From positions 403,813-467,812 of the forward strand of contig NZ_JBNGOT010000002.1 in assembly GCF_050589705.1 (NCBI RefSeq): a stretch of 64,000 bases of DNA. Reading direction: 5' to 3'. Shown here one piece after another: positions 1 to 8,511 of the stretch. A program made the position numbers and the translations under genes. This stretch comes from Sunxiuqinia rutila. GTDB taxonomy: Bacteria > Bacteroidota > Bacteroidia > Bacteroidales > Prolixibacteraceae. Every line of letters begins with the position of its first letter. Position 1 is the stretch's first letter. The notes below the pieces were generated by a model. That model made no database searches. It worked only from the letters and a program-made list of their open reading frames with translations, and was not told the DNA's origin.

Positions 1-50
1 GTTTGATACTGTAATCATTGATACTATCCTCGTTTTCTGTTAAGAGCCCG

Positions 51-58
51 CAAAAGTA
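51..58 (-). promoter_or_regulatory. candidate Bacteroidota -7 element (TACTTTTG)
   Basis: Read on the minus strand this is TACTTTTG, a match to TAnnTTTG, and would drive a gene leaving the left edge. No convincing -33 TTTG lies at the usual distance. The rest of 1-290 shows no coding region or other structure. Confidence 0.25.
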
Positions 59-290
59 CACTTTAAAACAAGAGTATAGCCATGCCGGACAGGAACTTGA
101 TAGTAATTTAACCTTGTGAAGAATTGCACCTTCCTGAAAAACTCTGATAATGTTACCATTAGCCTATCACTATGTAATCCGCAAACCTTCCTCCTTATCC
201 CAATAGGCCCTCCATTCGCGCGGAAATACAGGCTTTTCCGGCCGCGATCACAGCTTGGTACGACTTAGCAAAAGTCAATTTTCAGATGTC

Positions 291-1145
291 TTAATGCACC
301 CAGCGTCCAAACTTCCCATTTTGGTAATCTTCATAGGCCTGCTCGATTTCCTCGCGGGTATTCATCACAAACGGCCCTTGCGAAACAACCGGCTCATTTA
401 ATGGAGGCGCATATCCCAGCAACAGGACACTTGCTTTGTTCGCCACAAGCTTTAACTGCTGTCCCTCCCTTTCAAACTCCACCAGGCTTCTTTCCTGAAT
501 TACCTGCCCATTCACATTCAATTCACCTTGGATAAGGTAGAAAAAGATGTTGTTGGACTCTGGAATGACCATCTGCCAATGACCACCAGACTTGAAGTTG
601 ATGGTAGCCAACTGCGCGCCAATCCCGGAGTGAAAGGGACCTTGCTTTCCATGCCATTCCCCGGAAACCAAATTTACCTGAACACGACCTTCATCCAGTT
701 TCACCGTTGGAATGGCTTCTTTGTGCAATCCCTTGTAGAATGGTTCATTCATTTTCGATTGTGCCGGCAAATTAATCCATAGCTGCAATATTTCAAGCGG
801 CCCACCTTTTCGCTTAAACTCATCAGACGAAACTTCTGCATGAATTAAACCGCGACCAGCCGTCATCCATTGCACCCCACCAGCTTCAATCACGCTTTTA
901 CCGCCACTACTATCAAAATGAGCAATATCGCCTTCCAAAATGAACGTAACCGTTTCCATGCCCCGATGTGGATGTGGGCCAAAAGGCAAACCTGAATTAT
1001 TCGGAGCATAGGTTTGTGGCCCATGATGATTCAAAAACAAAAACGGATCGAGGTAATTGATGGAAGGTGTTGGGATAGCCCGGTAAGTCACCAGGTCCTG
1101 AATAGGCTCATAAACGGGTTGATGAATCTTTTTTATGCTTTTCAT
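291..1145 (-). CDS. pirin-family cupin protein
   Basis: Pirin family: bicupin metal-binding proteins, some with quercetin 2,3-dioxygenase activity and others nuclear or regulatory in origin; the bacterial role is usually unknown. The N-terminal cupin carries the characteristic metal ligands in HPHRGMETVTF and GRGLIHAE, and the C-terminal cupin is more degenerate, as is normal. The ATG at 1145 starts MKSIKKIHQPVYEP, the expected pirin N-terminus; an in-frame TTG at 1172 would add nine unconserved residues, so I prefer the ATG. The length, about 284 residues, is typical. It stands alone, with a SulP transporter gene behind it on the same strand. The family is certain; the substrate is not. Confidence 0.9.
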   Translation of the reverse strand: MKSIKKIHQPVYEPIQDLVTYRAIPTPSINYLDPFLFLNHHGPQTYAPNNSGLPFGPHPHRGMETVTFILEGDIAHFDSSGGKSVIEAGGVQWMTAGRGLIHAEVSSDEFKRKGGPLEILQLWINLPAQSKMNEPFYKGLHKEAIPTVKLDEGRVQVNLVSGEWHGKQGPFHSGIGAQLATINFKSGGHWQMVIPESNNIFFYLIQGELNVNGQVIQERSLVEFEREGQQLKLVANKASVLLLGYAPPLNEPVVSQGPFVMNTREEIEQAYEDYQNGKFGRWVH

Positions 1146-1290
1146 AAGCGTGTTTTCAGTATTGTTAAACAAGTAATTTCAACAAATACAACAAGTACAT
1201 CCTGCATGATGTTTACAAGGCTACAAAAACACAAAAGCGGATTTAACTATCCGTCAAATCCGCTTTGCATACTATTGAACGAGGTTCAGG

Positions 1291-2820
1291 CTAAATTTTG
1301 TCTACCGCAACTTTATAGGTTGGATCTTCAATGATATTGACATCAATGATCTCATTGGCATTGTGAAGCAACTGCCGGCAGTCGGGACTCAGGTGCTTCA
1401 GGTGCAACTTCTTCCCTACCTTCAGGTATCGTTCAGTCAATTTATTCAGTGCTTCAATCCCCGACATATCTACCACCCGACTTTCAGCAAAGTCAATAAT
1501 CACTTCTTCGGGATCATTCAATACATCAAATTTCTCGTTGAAAACAGTTACTGAACCAAAAAACAAGGGCCCGTAAATTTCGTAATGTTTAATGCCGTTT
1601 TGATCAATGTGCTTTCGGGCCCGAATTCGTTTGGCGTTGTCCCAAGCGAAAACCAGCGCTGAAATAACCACACCAATCACAACAGCCAAAGCCAGGTTGT
1701 GTAAGAAAATCGTAACCAAGGTAACCAGCACCATGACAAAAATGTCGGATTTGGGCATGCGGTTAAAGGTTTTCAGGCTGGCCCACTCAAAGGTCCCAAC
1801 GGCTACCATAATCATCAGTCCGGTTAATGCTGCCATCGGCATTTTTTCAATCAGGCCCGAACCAAACATGATAAACACCAAAAGCATGACAGCAGCCACA
1901 ATACCAGACAAACGGGCACGGGCTCCGGAAGATATATTAATCAAACTTTGCCCGATCATAGCACATCCTCCCATTCCGGAGAAAAATCCAGACAAGATAT
2001 TGGCTGTTCCCTGGGCTACCGCTTCCTTATTGCCACGCCCACGGGTCTCTGTAATTTCGTCCACAATATTCAAAGTCAACAAGCTCTCAATCAAGCCTAC
2101 ACCAGCCATAATTGCGGCATAGGGAAAAATAAGCACAAAAGACTCCCAGGTAAAAGGAACTGCGGGAATATGAAAAGGTGGAAAACCGCCGTTGATAGAA
2201 GCAATGTCCCCTACGGTTCGGGTGTCGATTCCCCAGTAGCTTACCAAGCCAAAAATCACCAAAATAGCCGTTAATGAAGCAGGTACAGCTTTGGTAATTT
2301 TAGGCAATCCCCAAATGATGAGCATGGTAAGTAACACCAAGCCCAGTAAAATATAAAGAGGCTGGCCAGTCAGCCAACTTCCCGAACCATCTTTAAACTG
2401 ATCCAGCTGTGCCATAAAAATGATGATGGCCAAGCCGTTGACAAAACCAAAAATAACCGGATGAGGAACTAAACGCATCAGTTTTCCTAACTTCAATACA
2501 CCGGCCAATACCTGAATCAATCCCGCCAGGATTACTGTGGCAAAAATATATTCGGGACCATGCGACAAAGCCAAGGCAGCAATAACCACAGCCACTGCTC
2601 CGGTTGCACCGGAAATCATGCCTGGGCGTCCACCCAAGATAGAAGTTACCAAGCCCATGACAAAAGCGGCATAAAGACCTGTCAGAGGTGACAAGCCTGC
2701 AATCATGGCAAATGCGATGGCTTCGGGCACCAAGGCCAGTGCCACGGTCAATCCTGAAAGAATCTCCGTTTTGTAATCAACTTGTTGTTTTAAATCAAAT
2801 AAATTAAAAATCTTCCTCAT
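1291..2820 (-). CDS. SulP-family inorganic anion transporter with STAS domain
   Basis: Inner-membrane SulP (SLC26-type) transporter of about 509 residues. The N-terminal half is a long run of hydrophobic helices with the family signature around ALALVPEAIAFAMIAGLSPL and the downstream GRPGMISGATGAVAVV segment. The C-terminus is a cytoplasmic STAS domain with VIIDFAESRVVDMSGIEAL. The family moves sulfate, bicarbonate or dicarboxylates with Na+ or H+; sequence alone does not decide which. Start chosen at ATG 2820 (MRKIFNLFDLKQQ); an in-frame TTG at 2844 is less likely. A good promoter lies about 140 bases upstream, giving a long leader. Confidence 0.93.
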   Translation of the reverse strand: MRKIFNLFDLKQQVDYKTEILSGLTVALALVPEAIAFAMIAGLSPLTGLYAAFVMGLVTSILGGRPGMISGATGAVAVVIAALALSHGPEYIFATVILAGLIQVLAGVLKLGKLMRLVPHPVIFGFVNGLAIIIFMAQLDQFKDGSGSWLTGQPLYILLGLVLLTMLIIWGLPKITKAVPASLTAILVIFGLVSYWGIDTRTVGDIASINGGFPPFHIPAVPFTWESFVLIFPYAAIMAGVGLIESLLTLNIVDEITETRGRGNKEAVAQGTANILSGFFSGMGGCAMIGQSLINISSGARARLSGIVAAVMLLVFIMFGSGLIEKMPMAALTGLMIMVAVGTFEWASLKTFNRMPKSDIFVMVLVTLVTIFLHNLALAVVIGVVISALVFAWDNAKRIRARKHIDQNGIKHYEIYGPLFFGSVTVFNEKFDVLNDPEEVIIDFAESRVVDMSGIEALNKLTERYLKVGKKLHLKHLSPDCRQLLHNANEIIDVNIIEDPTYKVAVDKI

Positions 2821-2961
2821 CAAAATTATTTTTAAATGGATCAATTATTTACCAAACCTTTGCCTGGCAAAATGGCTACTATTTTTTTTGGTGATTATTC
2901 TTTCCGGTTGATGGCGATCCATCGGTATGGAAACAGGTTTTCAATTTTTAGTTCGGGGCGG

Positions 2962-2992
2962 CAAAAATAGACGATCAGGTCAGATGTACAAA
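2962..2992 (-). promoter_or_regulatory. Bacteroidota promoter for the SulP gene
   Basis: Minus strand: TTTG at 2992-2989, 19 bases, then TATTTTTG at 2969-2962. This is an exact match to TTTG-N19-TAnnTTTG. Transcription would begin near 2955, leaving a leader of roughly 135 bases before the ATG at 2820. Confidence 0.75.
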
Positions 2993-3113
2993 TTTTTAAG
3001 CCAAACTGATCCCCTCTCTGCATTGAAACTTGACATTAAATTGATGTTGGAAAGGGATTTGAAGGTTCGCTAAGCTGAATCAGTCATATAAACATAACAC
3101 ACACTCCAAAACA

Positions 3114-3143
3114 CAAAAAAAGCCACTCATTGCTGAGCAGCTT
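3114..3143 (-). terminator. intrinsic terminator of the tRNA-Asp array
   Basis: On the minus strand, immediately after the last tRNA, an 8-bp stem (GCTGCTCA / TGAGTGGC, two G-T pairs) with a GCAA tetraloop is followed by seven T. Confidence 0.85.
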
Positions 3144-3149
3144 TTTGTG

Positions 3150-3223
3150 CGGTGACGACGAGACTCGAACTCGCGACCCTCGGCGTGACAGGCCGATATT
3201 CTAACCAACTGAACTACGCCACC
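3150..3223 (-). tRNA. tRNA-Asp(GTC), copy 1
   Basis: Cloverleaf of 74 bases: acceptor GGTGGCG / CGTCACC, D-arm GTTCAGTTGGTTAGAAT, anticodon loop CTGTCAC with GTC, T-loop TTCGAGT, discriminator G. CCA is not encoded. This is the most promoter-distal member of a tandem array; identical to copies 2 and 3. Confidence 0.96.
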
Positions 3224-3296
3224 TTGTTTTTCAGCCTGAACAAAACGAATCTATTCAAACTAAATACGATAATAAATTATTTAAAGAACTTTTGTG

Positions 3297-3370
3297 CGGT
3301 GACGACGAGACTCGAACTCGCGACCCTCGGCGTGACAGGCCGATATTCTAACCAACTGAACTACGCCACC
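3297..3370 (-). tRNA. tRNA-Asp(GTC), copy 2
   Basis: Identical 74-base cloverleaf to copy 1, separated from it by 73 bases of AT-rich spacer without an obvious separate promoter, so it is probably cotranscribed from the promoter near 3736-3767. Confidence 0.96.
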
Positions 3371-3443
3371 TTGTTTTTCAGCCTGAACAAAACGAATCTA
3401 TTCAAACTAAATACGATAATAAATTATTTAAAGAACTTTTGTG

Positions 3444-3517
3444 CGGTGACGACGAGACTCGAACTCGCGACCCTCGGCGTGACAGGCCGATATTCTAACC
3501 AACTGAACTACGCCACC
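3444..3517 (-). tRNA. tRNA-Asp(GTC), copy 3
   Basis: Identical to copies 1 and 2. It is followed at 3518-3520 by ATT and then the gap. The same ATT flank follows copy 4, so copies 3 and 4 may be the same gene shown twice across a false gap. Confidence 0.9.
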
Positions 3518-3520
3518 ATT

Positions 3521-3616
3521 NNNNNNNNNNNNNNNNNNNNNNNNNNNNNNNNNNNNNNNNNNNNNNNNNNNNNNNNNNNNNNNNNNNNNNNNNNNNNNNN
3601 NNNNNNNNNNNNNNNN
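3521..3616. other. assembly gap (96 N)
   Basis: A run of N inside the tRNA-Asp array. The contig end before the gap (GGTGACGACG... to CGCCACCATT, 3445-3520) reappears as the contig start after it, as expected when two overlapping contig ends fail to merge in a repeat. Confidence 0.98.
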
Positions 3617-3689
3617 GGTGACGACGAGACTCGAACTCGCGACCCTCGGCGTGACAGGCCGATATTCTAACCAACTGAACTACGCCACC
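3617..3689 (-). tRNA. tRNA-Asp(GTC), copy 4 (discriminator base in gap)
   Basis: The same tRNA sequence; only the discriminator position is lost in the N run. As the promoter-proximal copy it is the first transcribed. Its upstream flank continues into unique sequence with the array promoter. Confidence 0.9.
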
Positions 3690-3735
3690 ATTTTATCTTT
3701 AGAACCTTGTGATATCCTTTTCTGAAAAGGCTCTG

Positions 3736-3767
3736 CAAATATATGCTTTCTTTTTTTTCTCTGCAAT
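3736..3767 (-). promoter_or_regulatory. promoter of the tRNA-Asp array
   Basis: Minus strand: ATTG at 3767-3764, 20 bases, then TATATTTG at 3743-3736. It matches TTTG-N19/20-TAnnTTTG and lies 46 bases upstream of the first tRNA. Confidence 0.7.
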
Positions 3768-3871
3768 AGCCAACGGCAAAAAAAATCAAACTTTATTTAA
3801 CCACTATTTTTTCGTTCTTCGAACACTGAACATATAATGCTTACATCCAAGTTCATAACTCGGGCCAACTT

Positions 3872-4780
3872 CTACTTAACAATATTTTTAAGAGTTAATT
3901 TTTTTTCACCCGACCATCGATAAGCCGTCAATTTTCCGTTCCGACTGATGCAGGAATCCAAACAACACAGGTTTGGCGCAAGAATATTGTCTCCGTTTTT
4001 TAAGCAATAGTGCCCAAAAAAAACGATGGGTTGATCCTCATCATAGGGTTTGCGGGCTCCATTCACTTCCGGTGGGATGGTATATGCCGGCAAATCGAAA
4101 CGACTTTCAAACGATAATTCCTGAAAATTTTTCCCTTGAGGATTGAGCCACCACTTGGATCGGAAGCTCCGATGTGGCTGTCCCTTGTTATCAAAAACCA
4201 ATAAATCTTTAGGCAATTGAAAATCGATGCCTTTGCAGGTTTGCCAAAAAGCGGTGGAAAGTTCAGAATTGTTTTTACTTATTTTCCTTAGAAAGCTTTT
4301 CCGAAGCCGGCCTTCAGTTATGTTTTCCTTTAATAAAGCAATGTTTTTATCCTGCCAACAGGCGTGAACAACTCGAATGCCATCCAGCTCCAGGAACATG
4401 GGCAACGATCGCATCCACCTGATATAGCTTCGGTATTCATCCGGAAAGTGTACAAATTCTTCCAGGGTTTGTATTAAAGGCAAGCGGTATTTTAATAAGC
4501 GTTTGGCAAAGGGCTTGCCCGCTTTATCTTTTAGTTCGAAAATAATGGCGTTTAATTCATGATTCCCTAGGATGGCCATCGCGCTCCCCGCCTCCACCAT
4601 ACTACGCACTATACTTAAGGTATCACGGATTTGAGGGCCCCGGTTAATAAAATCACCAACAAAAATGGCTTTGCGGCTTTCATGCTTAAAAACACCGCTT
4701 TCTTTTTTATAGCCCATTGATTTCAGCAAATCCTTTAAAATACTTGCCTGGCCATGAACATCACCTATAATATCATACAT
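3872..4780 (-). CDS. PP2A-like metallophosphoesterase
   Basis: Calcineurin-like phosphoesterase of about 302 residues, probably cytoplasmic, with no signal peptide. The three family motifs are present in order near the N-terminus: GDVHGQ, GDFINRGP and GNHE, giving the di-metal ligands. Later histidines (VVHACWQD, FFGHYC) complete the site. Relatives include bis(5'-nucleosyl)-tetraphosphatase, Ser/Thr phosphatases and the phosphatase of RNA-repair Pnkp; this sequence does not tell them apart. Start chosen at ATG 4780 (MYDIIGDVHGQ), which puts motif I at the N-terminus as usual; a TTG at 4807 would add nine residues. Single-gene unit. Confidence 0.85.
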   Translation of the reverse strand: MYDIIGDVHGQASILKDLLKSMGYKKESGVFKHESRKAIFVGDFINRGPQIRDTLSIVRSMVEAGSAMAILGNHELNAIIFELKDKAGKPFAKRLLKYRLPLIQTLEEFVHFPDEYRSYIRWMRSLPMFLELDGIRVVHACWQDKNIALLKENITEGRLRKSFLRKISKNNSELSTAFWQTCKGIDFQLPKDLLVFDNKGQPHRSFRSKWWLNPQGKNFQELSFESRFDLPAYTIPPEVNGARKPYDEDQPIVFFGHYCLKNGDNILAPNLCCLDSCISRNGKLTAYRWSGEKKLTLKNIVK

Positions 4781-4881
4781 ATAAAAGTGGTCTGTTTCGA
4801 ATGGCAAGTTATTATTTTTATCAAAAAATCAATAGCAATACAGGCAAAAATCCATTGGCTGAATATTCTGATGCCATTATA

Positions 4882-4920
4882 AAATAAAAGGGCTTGCAAG
4901 TTTACTTGCAAGCCCTTCTT
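4882..4920 (-). terminator. terminator of the galT-galK operon
   Basis: A 13-bp stem (AAGGGCTTGCAAG / CTTGCAAGCCCTT) with a TTTA loop, followed on the minus strand by TTTATTTT. It can also act for the opposite strand. Confidence 0.85.
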
Positions 4921-4938
4921 CTATATTGTATTATCTTA

Positions 4939-6228
4939 TCAGATATCCAACTTAATTGATCCTTTAGCACGGATGAACAATTTATGGCATTTTCCTTCAC
5001 CATAAACATGCTCGAGAGTTTTCACATACTCATCCAATTTCTCTTGTGGTACGAAGGCTTGAATAGTTCCTCCAAATCCGCCGCCATGGACACGCCATGC
5101 ACCGCTTCCTTTCAATACCATTTCACTCAAAGCTAAGGCTACTGAAACAACCTGCTCATCCTTATGCACAATGTCATAAATGTTTTGGTTGTACATGTAT
5201 GAGCTATAGCCCGATTCAACAACCATTTTCAGGAAAGCTGCAAAGTCGTTGTTCTCCAGAGCTGCCACCTGGTCAACCACGCGCTGGTTGTCTCCCTGGA
5301 AGTGGAAGGCACGCAAAATAGCGCGATCGCCTGTTTTCTTGCGGATTTCAGGTAACTTTTCAATGATTTGCTCCAATGAAACTTCACGCAATACACTGGC
5401 ACCAAGTTCAGCTGCAACTGATTTCATTTCAGTAGGCAACGAAGCATATTCTGCCTGTGAAGCCGGATCATCGTGTCCACCACCAATATCAGTAATAACC
5501 AATGAAAAGCCGGTAGAAACAAAGTCAAAATCAACTTCTTTCACAATGGGCTTAGCTGGATCGGCAAAGTCAATGCTAATTAAACCTCCTACCGAACAAG
5601 CTGTTTGATCCATCAAACCACAAGGTTTTCCAAAGTAGTTATTTTCAGCCCACTGTCCGATGATGGCATTTTCCACACCACCCATTTTACCATTGTTGAA
5701 CAAATGGTTCACGATAGCTCCTACCAATACTTCAAACGAAGCAGAAGAGCTCAAGCCTGAGCCTTTGGGTACGCGACCTTCAACGCAAGCGTCGAAACCA
5801 CCAATTTCATAACCCACTTCTTTCATGCGGGCACAAATTCCACGCACCAAAGATGCAGATGTATAGAATTGCGCTTCGTCGATGCTTAAATCAGAAAGAT
5901 CAACCTGAAATTCCGGGTAGCCAACAGATTTAATCCGGATAATGTTGCTGTTGTTTTTAGCAGCTACGGCAATATTGTCTAAGTTGACAGCACCGGCCAA
6001 CACCCGTCCGTGGTTATGGTCGGTGTGGTTTCCACCAATTTCAGTTCGGCCTGGTGAGCTGAACAAGTCAACATCATCCGCACCAAACGTTTTTTCAAAT
6101 TCGCCCATCAAATCAGCATAACGCGTAGCTTGCTCTTTCAATGTAGCGGCATCTGTTCCATATAATTCCTGAAACAATGGATTGTTTCCACCGTTTATCT
6201 TTTCAATTAAAGCATTAATTTTTGTCAT
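4939..6228 (-). CDS. galK: galactokinase
   Basis: GHMP-family galactokinase, 429 residues: ATP + galactose to galactose-1-phosphate, first kinase step of the Leloir pathway, cytoplasmic. The galactokinase signature GRTEIGGNHTDHNHGRVLAG lies near residue 60, the GHMP ATP-binding motif GRVPKGSGLSSSASFE near 155, and the third motif HGGGFGGTIQAF near 380. It follows galT by 20 bases on the same strand, so the two form an operon transcribed from the GntR-controlled promoter near 7340. The function is secure. Confidence 0.95.
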   Translation of the reverse strand: MTKINALIEKINGGNNPLFQELYGTDAATLKEQATRYADLMGEFEKTFGADDVDLFSSPGRTEIGGNHTDHNHGRVLAGAVNLDNIAVAAKNNSNIIRIKSVGYPEFQVDLSDLSIDEAQFYTSASLVRGICARMKEVGYEIGGFDACVEGRVPKGSGLSSSASFEVLVGAIVNHLFNNGKMGGVENAIIGQWAENNYFGKPCGLMDQTACSVGGLISIDFADPAKPIVKEVDFDFVSTGFSLVITDIGGGHDDPASQAEYASLPTEMKSVAAELGASVLREVSLEQIIEKLPEIRKKTGDRAILRAFHFQGDNQRVVDQVAALENNDFAAFLKMVVESGYSSYMYNQNIYDIVHKDEQVVSVALALSEMVLKGSGAWRVHGGGFGGTIQAFVPQEKLDEYVKTLEHVYGEGKCHKLFIRAKGSIKLDI

Positions 6229-6248
6229 AATTTTATTGTCGATTATAG

Positions 6249-7301
6249 TTATTGATTTGCTTTTTTATAATGTACATCTGATAAGTCGCGCAAACGCTGA
6301 GCAGCTTGCTCGGCAGTAATGTCGCGCTGAGGTGTAGCCAGCATTTCATAGCCTACCATGAACTTTTTAACCGTTTCCGAGCGCAATAAAGGCGGGTAAA
6401 AGTGCATGTGCAGGTGCCACTCCGGATAATCTTTTCCATCTGTTGGTGCCTGGTGCAAGCCTGCAGAATAAGCAAAGGATGTTTCAAAAAGGTTATCGTA
6501 TTTTACAGTCAACTGCTTGTAAATATCCGCTAAACCGTCTTTCTCTTCATCGGTTAGTTCAAGGACATTCTGAACCGGACGACGGCTGATGATCATGGTT
6601 TCAAACGGCCAAACGGCCCAATAAGGCACCAAGGCTACAAAGTGCTCATTCTGAACAACCAAACGTTCCTCTTTAGCCAATTCAGCATTCAGGTAATCAC
6701 CGAGCAGTGTTGTTCCGTGTTTCTCAAAATAGGCTTTTTGTGTTTCCGATTCTTTGGCCGGTTCCACCGGAACCGATGATGAAGACCAGATTTGCCCATG
6801 TGGGTGCGGGTTGGAGCAGCCCATGATAGCCCCTTTATTTTCAAAAATCTGTACGTAATTAATTTGTTCTTTCTGGCTTAGCTCAGCAAATTGCTCGCCC
6901 CAAACATCCACCACCTTGCGGATATCCTTAACTTCCATTTCCGGAATCGTCAAGCTATGGTCTTCGCTAAAGCAAATCACTTTGCAAATCCCACTTTCAC
7001 TTTTTGCCTGAAAAAGGCTGCCTTCATCAACACCGCCGTCCGGCGTGTCAGTCAAAAGCGCACTAAAATCATTCGTAAAAACAAAGGTTCCTTTATAATC
7101 CGGGTTTCTATGCCCGCCAACGCGTTCGTTTCCGGCACATAAGTAGCACGTCGGATCATATTGCGGACGTTCGGCAACAACCGCTTTTTCAACCTGTCCC
7201 TGCCACGGTCTTTTTGACCGGTGTGGAGAAACTAAAACCCAATCATTGGTAAGCGGGTTTAACCGTTTGTGTGGATGATCTGTACTGTTAAATTTATTCA
7301 T
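6249..7301 (-). CDS. galT: galactose-1-phosphate uridylyltransferase
   Basis: HIT-superfamily GalT, 350 residues: exchanges UMP between UDP-glucose and galactose-1-phosphate. It carries the Zn-binding CYLCAGN near residue 57, the nucleophilic histidine motif SNPHPHGQIW near 165 and the C-terminal HLHMHFYPP. First gene of the galT-galK operon; ATG at 7301, 20 bases downstream of the 16-bp operator. UDP-glucose 4-epimerase (galE) is not in the window and would have to be elsewhere. Confidence 0.96.
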   Translation of the reverse strand: MNKFNSTDHPHKRLNPLTNDWVLVSPHRSKRPWQGQVEKAVVAERPQYDPTCYLCAGNERVGGHRNPDYKGTFVFTNDFSALLTDTPDGGVDEGSLFQAKSESGICKVICFSEDHSLTIPEMEVKDIRKVVDVWGEQFAELSQKEQINYVQIFENKGAIMGCSNPHPHGQIWSSSSVPVEPAKESETQKAYFEKHGTTLLGDYLNAELAKEERLVVQNEHFVALVPYWAVWPFETMIISRRPVQNVLELTDEEKDGLADIYKQLTVKYDNLFETSFAYSAGLHQAPTDGKDYPEWHLHMHFYPPLLRSETVKKFMVGYEMLATPQRDITAEQAAQRLRDLSDVHYKKANQ

Positions 7302-7320
7302 TTTCTTTCTTATTAAACCA

Positions 7321-7336
7321 ACTGGTAGGTACTGGT
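7321..7336 (-). promoter_or_regulatory. operator before galT (direct repeats of ACCAGT)
   Basis: Read toward galT the site is ACCAGTACCTACCAGT: two ACCAGT half-sites spaced at one helical turn (10 bp). The identical 16-mer occurs before galM at 8447-8462 in the same orientation relative to the gene. Here it lies just downstream of the -7 element, a repressor-type position. Inferred target of the adjacent GntR regulator. Confidence 0.75.
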
Positions 7337-7339
7337 GGG

Positions 7340-7347
7340 CAAAATTA
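7340..7347 (-). promoter_or_regulatory. -7 element of the galT-galK promoter (TAATTTTG)
   Basis: Minus-strand TAATTTTG matches TAnnTTTG and sits four bases upstream of the operator. There is no clear -33 TTTG at the normal distance. Confidence 0.55.
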
Positions 7348-7395
7348 CCGATTATTGCTTTTGCTATCCCTCTTTTTTTTGTGTTTTAAAACACA

Positions 7396-8394
7396 CTAAA
7401 GAGAATTTCGACGAATTAATGTTGCGGGATTACTGGTTTGCGCCTTGGAACGCTCCGAAACCATTTGGGCCAATGTTTGTCCCATCAAGTTAAAATCGGT
7501 TGAAATCGTTGTAATTCCACCGGCAACCACCTCTTTCAACATGGTGTCATTGAAAGAAACGATTCCAAAATCAACCCCCAAAGTGAACTTATTCTCGGTC
7601 GCCATTTTCACCAACCGTACCAAATTTCGGTCGGAAGGAACAAAGTAAGCTTCTCCCTTTTCTATGGGGCGATTGATTAAACTACGAACAATCTCGTAGT
7701 TAATCTCATGCTCTTCGCAGTATTTTTTAAAACCAATCATGCGCCCTTCGGGCTCCTTTCCTCCTGGAAAAACCATAACCAGCTTCTTGTATTTTTGAAG
7801 TAAATCTTTGCCCGAATCTAAAGCGGCATAAACATCGGCCTCAAAATCCTGGTAAACGACCGGATAATCCTCCAGATCCGCTTTTTTGCGGTCCAGAATA
7901 TAAACGTTTTCGCGCGGCAAAACCGACAAAATATCCGCTGTAAAATCGAAGGTAGCCGGCATAATAACGTAAGAAGTATAATTTCCGGCAGCTTCCATGA
8001 TCAGGTCCTTAAAAACCTGAAAATTGAAGTGATGGAAATAAATGTCCACATTCGACTTGATGTCCAGGCTGTTCAAAAACGAGGTATACAAGTCTTCTTT
8101 AAACGCATTTAATTCATCAAAAAGCAAAAAAATGCGTTGGTCAACATTCACTTCCGTACTATTTATATAATACCCTTTTCCCGGAATTGAGTTGATAATC
8201 CCTTTTGCTTTCAATTCATTAAAAGCGACCATCACCGTATCGCGCGAAAGATCAAACTCATGACAAATCTGATTCAGGGAAGGAATCTTATCTCCAACTT
8301 TTAGGTTTCCATTTATAATACCCTGATAAATTGAATTTATTATTTGACGGTATTTTGGAATTCCGAGCGTATCATCAATCTGTATATTCTTCAC
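7396..8394 (-). CDS. GntR-family regulator with LacI-type sugar-sensor domain
   Basis: About 332 residues. The N-terminal winged helix, residues 1-75, has the GntR pattern KYRQIINSIYQGIINGNL, KVGDKIPSLNQICHEFDLSR and GIINSIPGKGYYI. The remainder resembles a periplasmic-binding-protein / LacI sensor fold, the usual layout for sugar-responsive GntR proteins in Bacteroidota. Start is GTG at 8394; an in-frame stop lies just upstream and no ATG is near. It sits between galT-galK and the divergent galM, and the same 16-bp site lies before both, so it is the likely galactose regulator. Ligand and sign of control are inferred. Confidence 0.88.
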   Translation of the reverse strand: MKNIQIDDTLGIPKYRQIINSIYQGIINGNLKVGDKIPSLNQICHEFDLSRDTVMVAFNELKAKGIINSIPGKGYYINSTEVNVDQRIFLLFDELNAFKEDLYTSFLNSLDIKSNVDIYFHHFNFQVFKDLIMEAAGNYTSYVIMPATFDFTADILSVLPRENVYILDRKKADLEDYPVVYQDFEADVYAALDSGKDLLQKYKKLVMVFPGGKEPEGRMIGFKKYCEEHEINYEIVRSLINRPIEKGEAYFVPSDRNLVRLVKMATENKFTLGVDFGIVSFNDTMLKEVVAGGITTISTDFNLMGQTLAQMVSERSKAQTSNPATLIRRNSL

Positions 8395-8425
8395 AAAATA
8401 TCTTTTGAATTATGGCTAAACGATT

Positions 8426-8433
8426 CAAAATTA
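8426..8433 (-). promoter_or_regulatory. -7 element for the GntR regulator (TAATTTTG)
   Basis: Minus-strand TAATTTTG about 32 bases upstream of the GTG start. The operator at 8447-8462 covers the expected -33 zone, consistent with autoregulation. Confidence 0.5.
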
Positions 8434-8446
8434 CAAATTTTTATCA

Positions 8447-8462
8447 ACCAGTACCTACCAGT
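8447..8462 (+). promoter_or_regulatory. operator before galM, identical to the galT operator
   Basis: ACCAGTACCTACCAGT, identical base for base to the site at 7321-7336. It sits upstream of the galM -7 element and of the divergent regulator promoter, so one protein bound here could control both. Confidence 0.75.
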
Positions 8463-8475
8463 CAGTATCATTTAT

Positions 8476-8483
8476 TAAATTTG
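8476..8483 (+). promoter_or_regulatory. -7 element of the galM promoter (TAAATTTG)
   Basis: TAAATTTG, a TAnnTTTG match 29 bases before the galM ATG. The -33 position is occupied by the operator rather than by TTTG. Confidence 0.6.
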
Positions 8484-8511
8484 TAAACTTATCACATAAA
8501 ATTGAAATGAA

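Larger units (their letters stand above)
3150..3517 (-). repeat. exact 147-bp tandem repeat carrying tRNA-Asp
   Basis: Copies start at 3150, 3297 and 3444, a period of exactly 147 bases. Each unit is a 74-base tRNA-Asp plus a 73-base spacer, and the two spacers seen are identical. The identity indicates recent duplication or gene conversion. The copy number is uncertain because the array runs into an assembly gap. Confidence 0.95.

Noticed and set aside
3150..3689. Repeat array considered as CRISPR
   Set aside because: The repeated unit is a complete tRNA-Asp with identical spacers, not short repeats with varied spacers.
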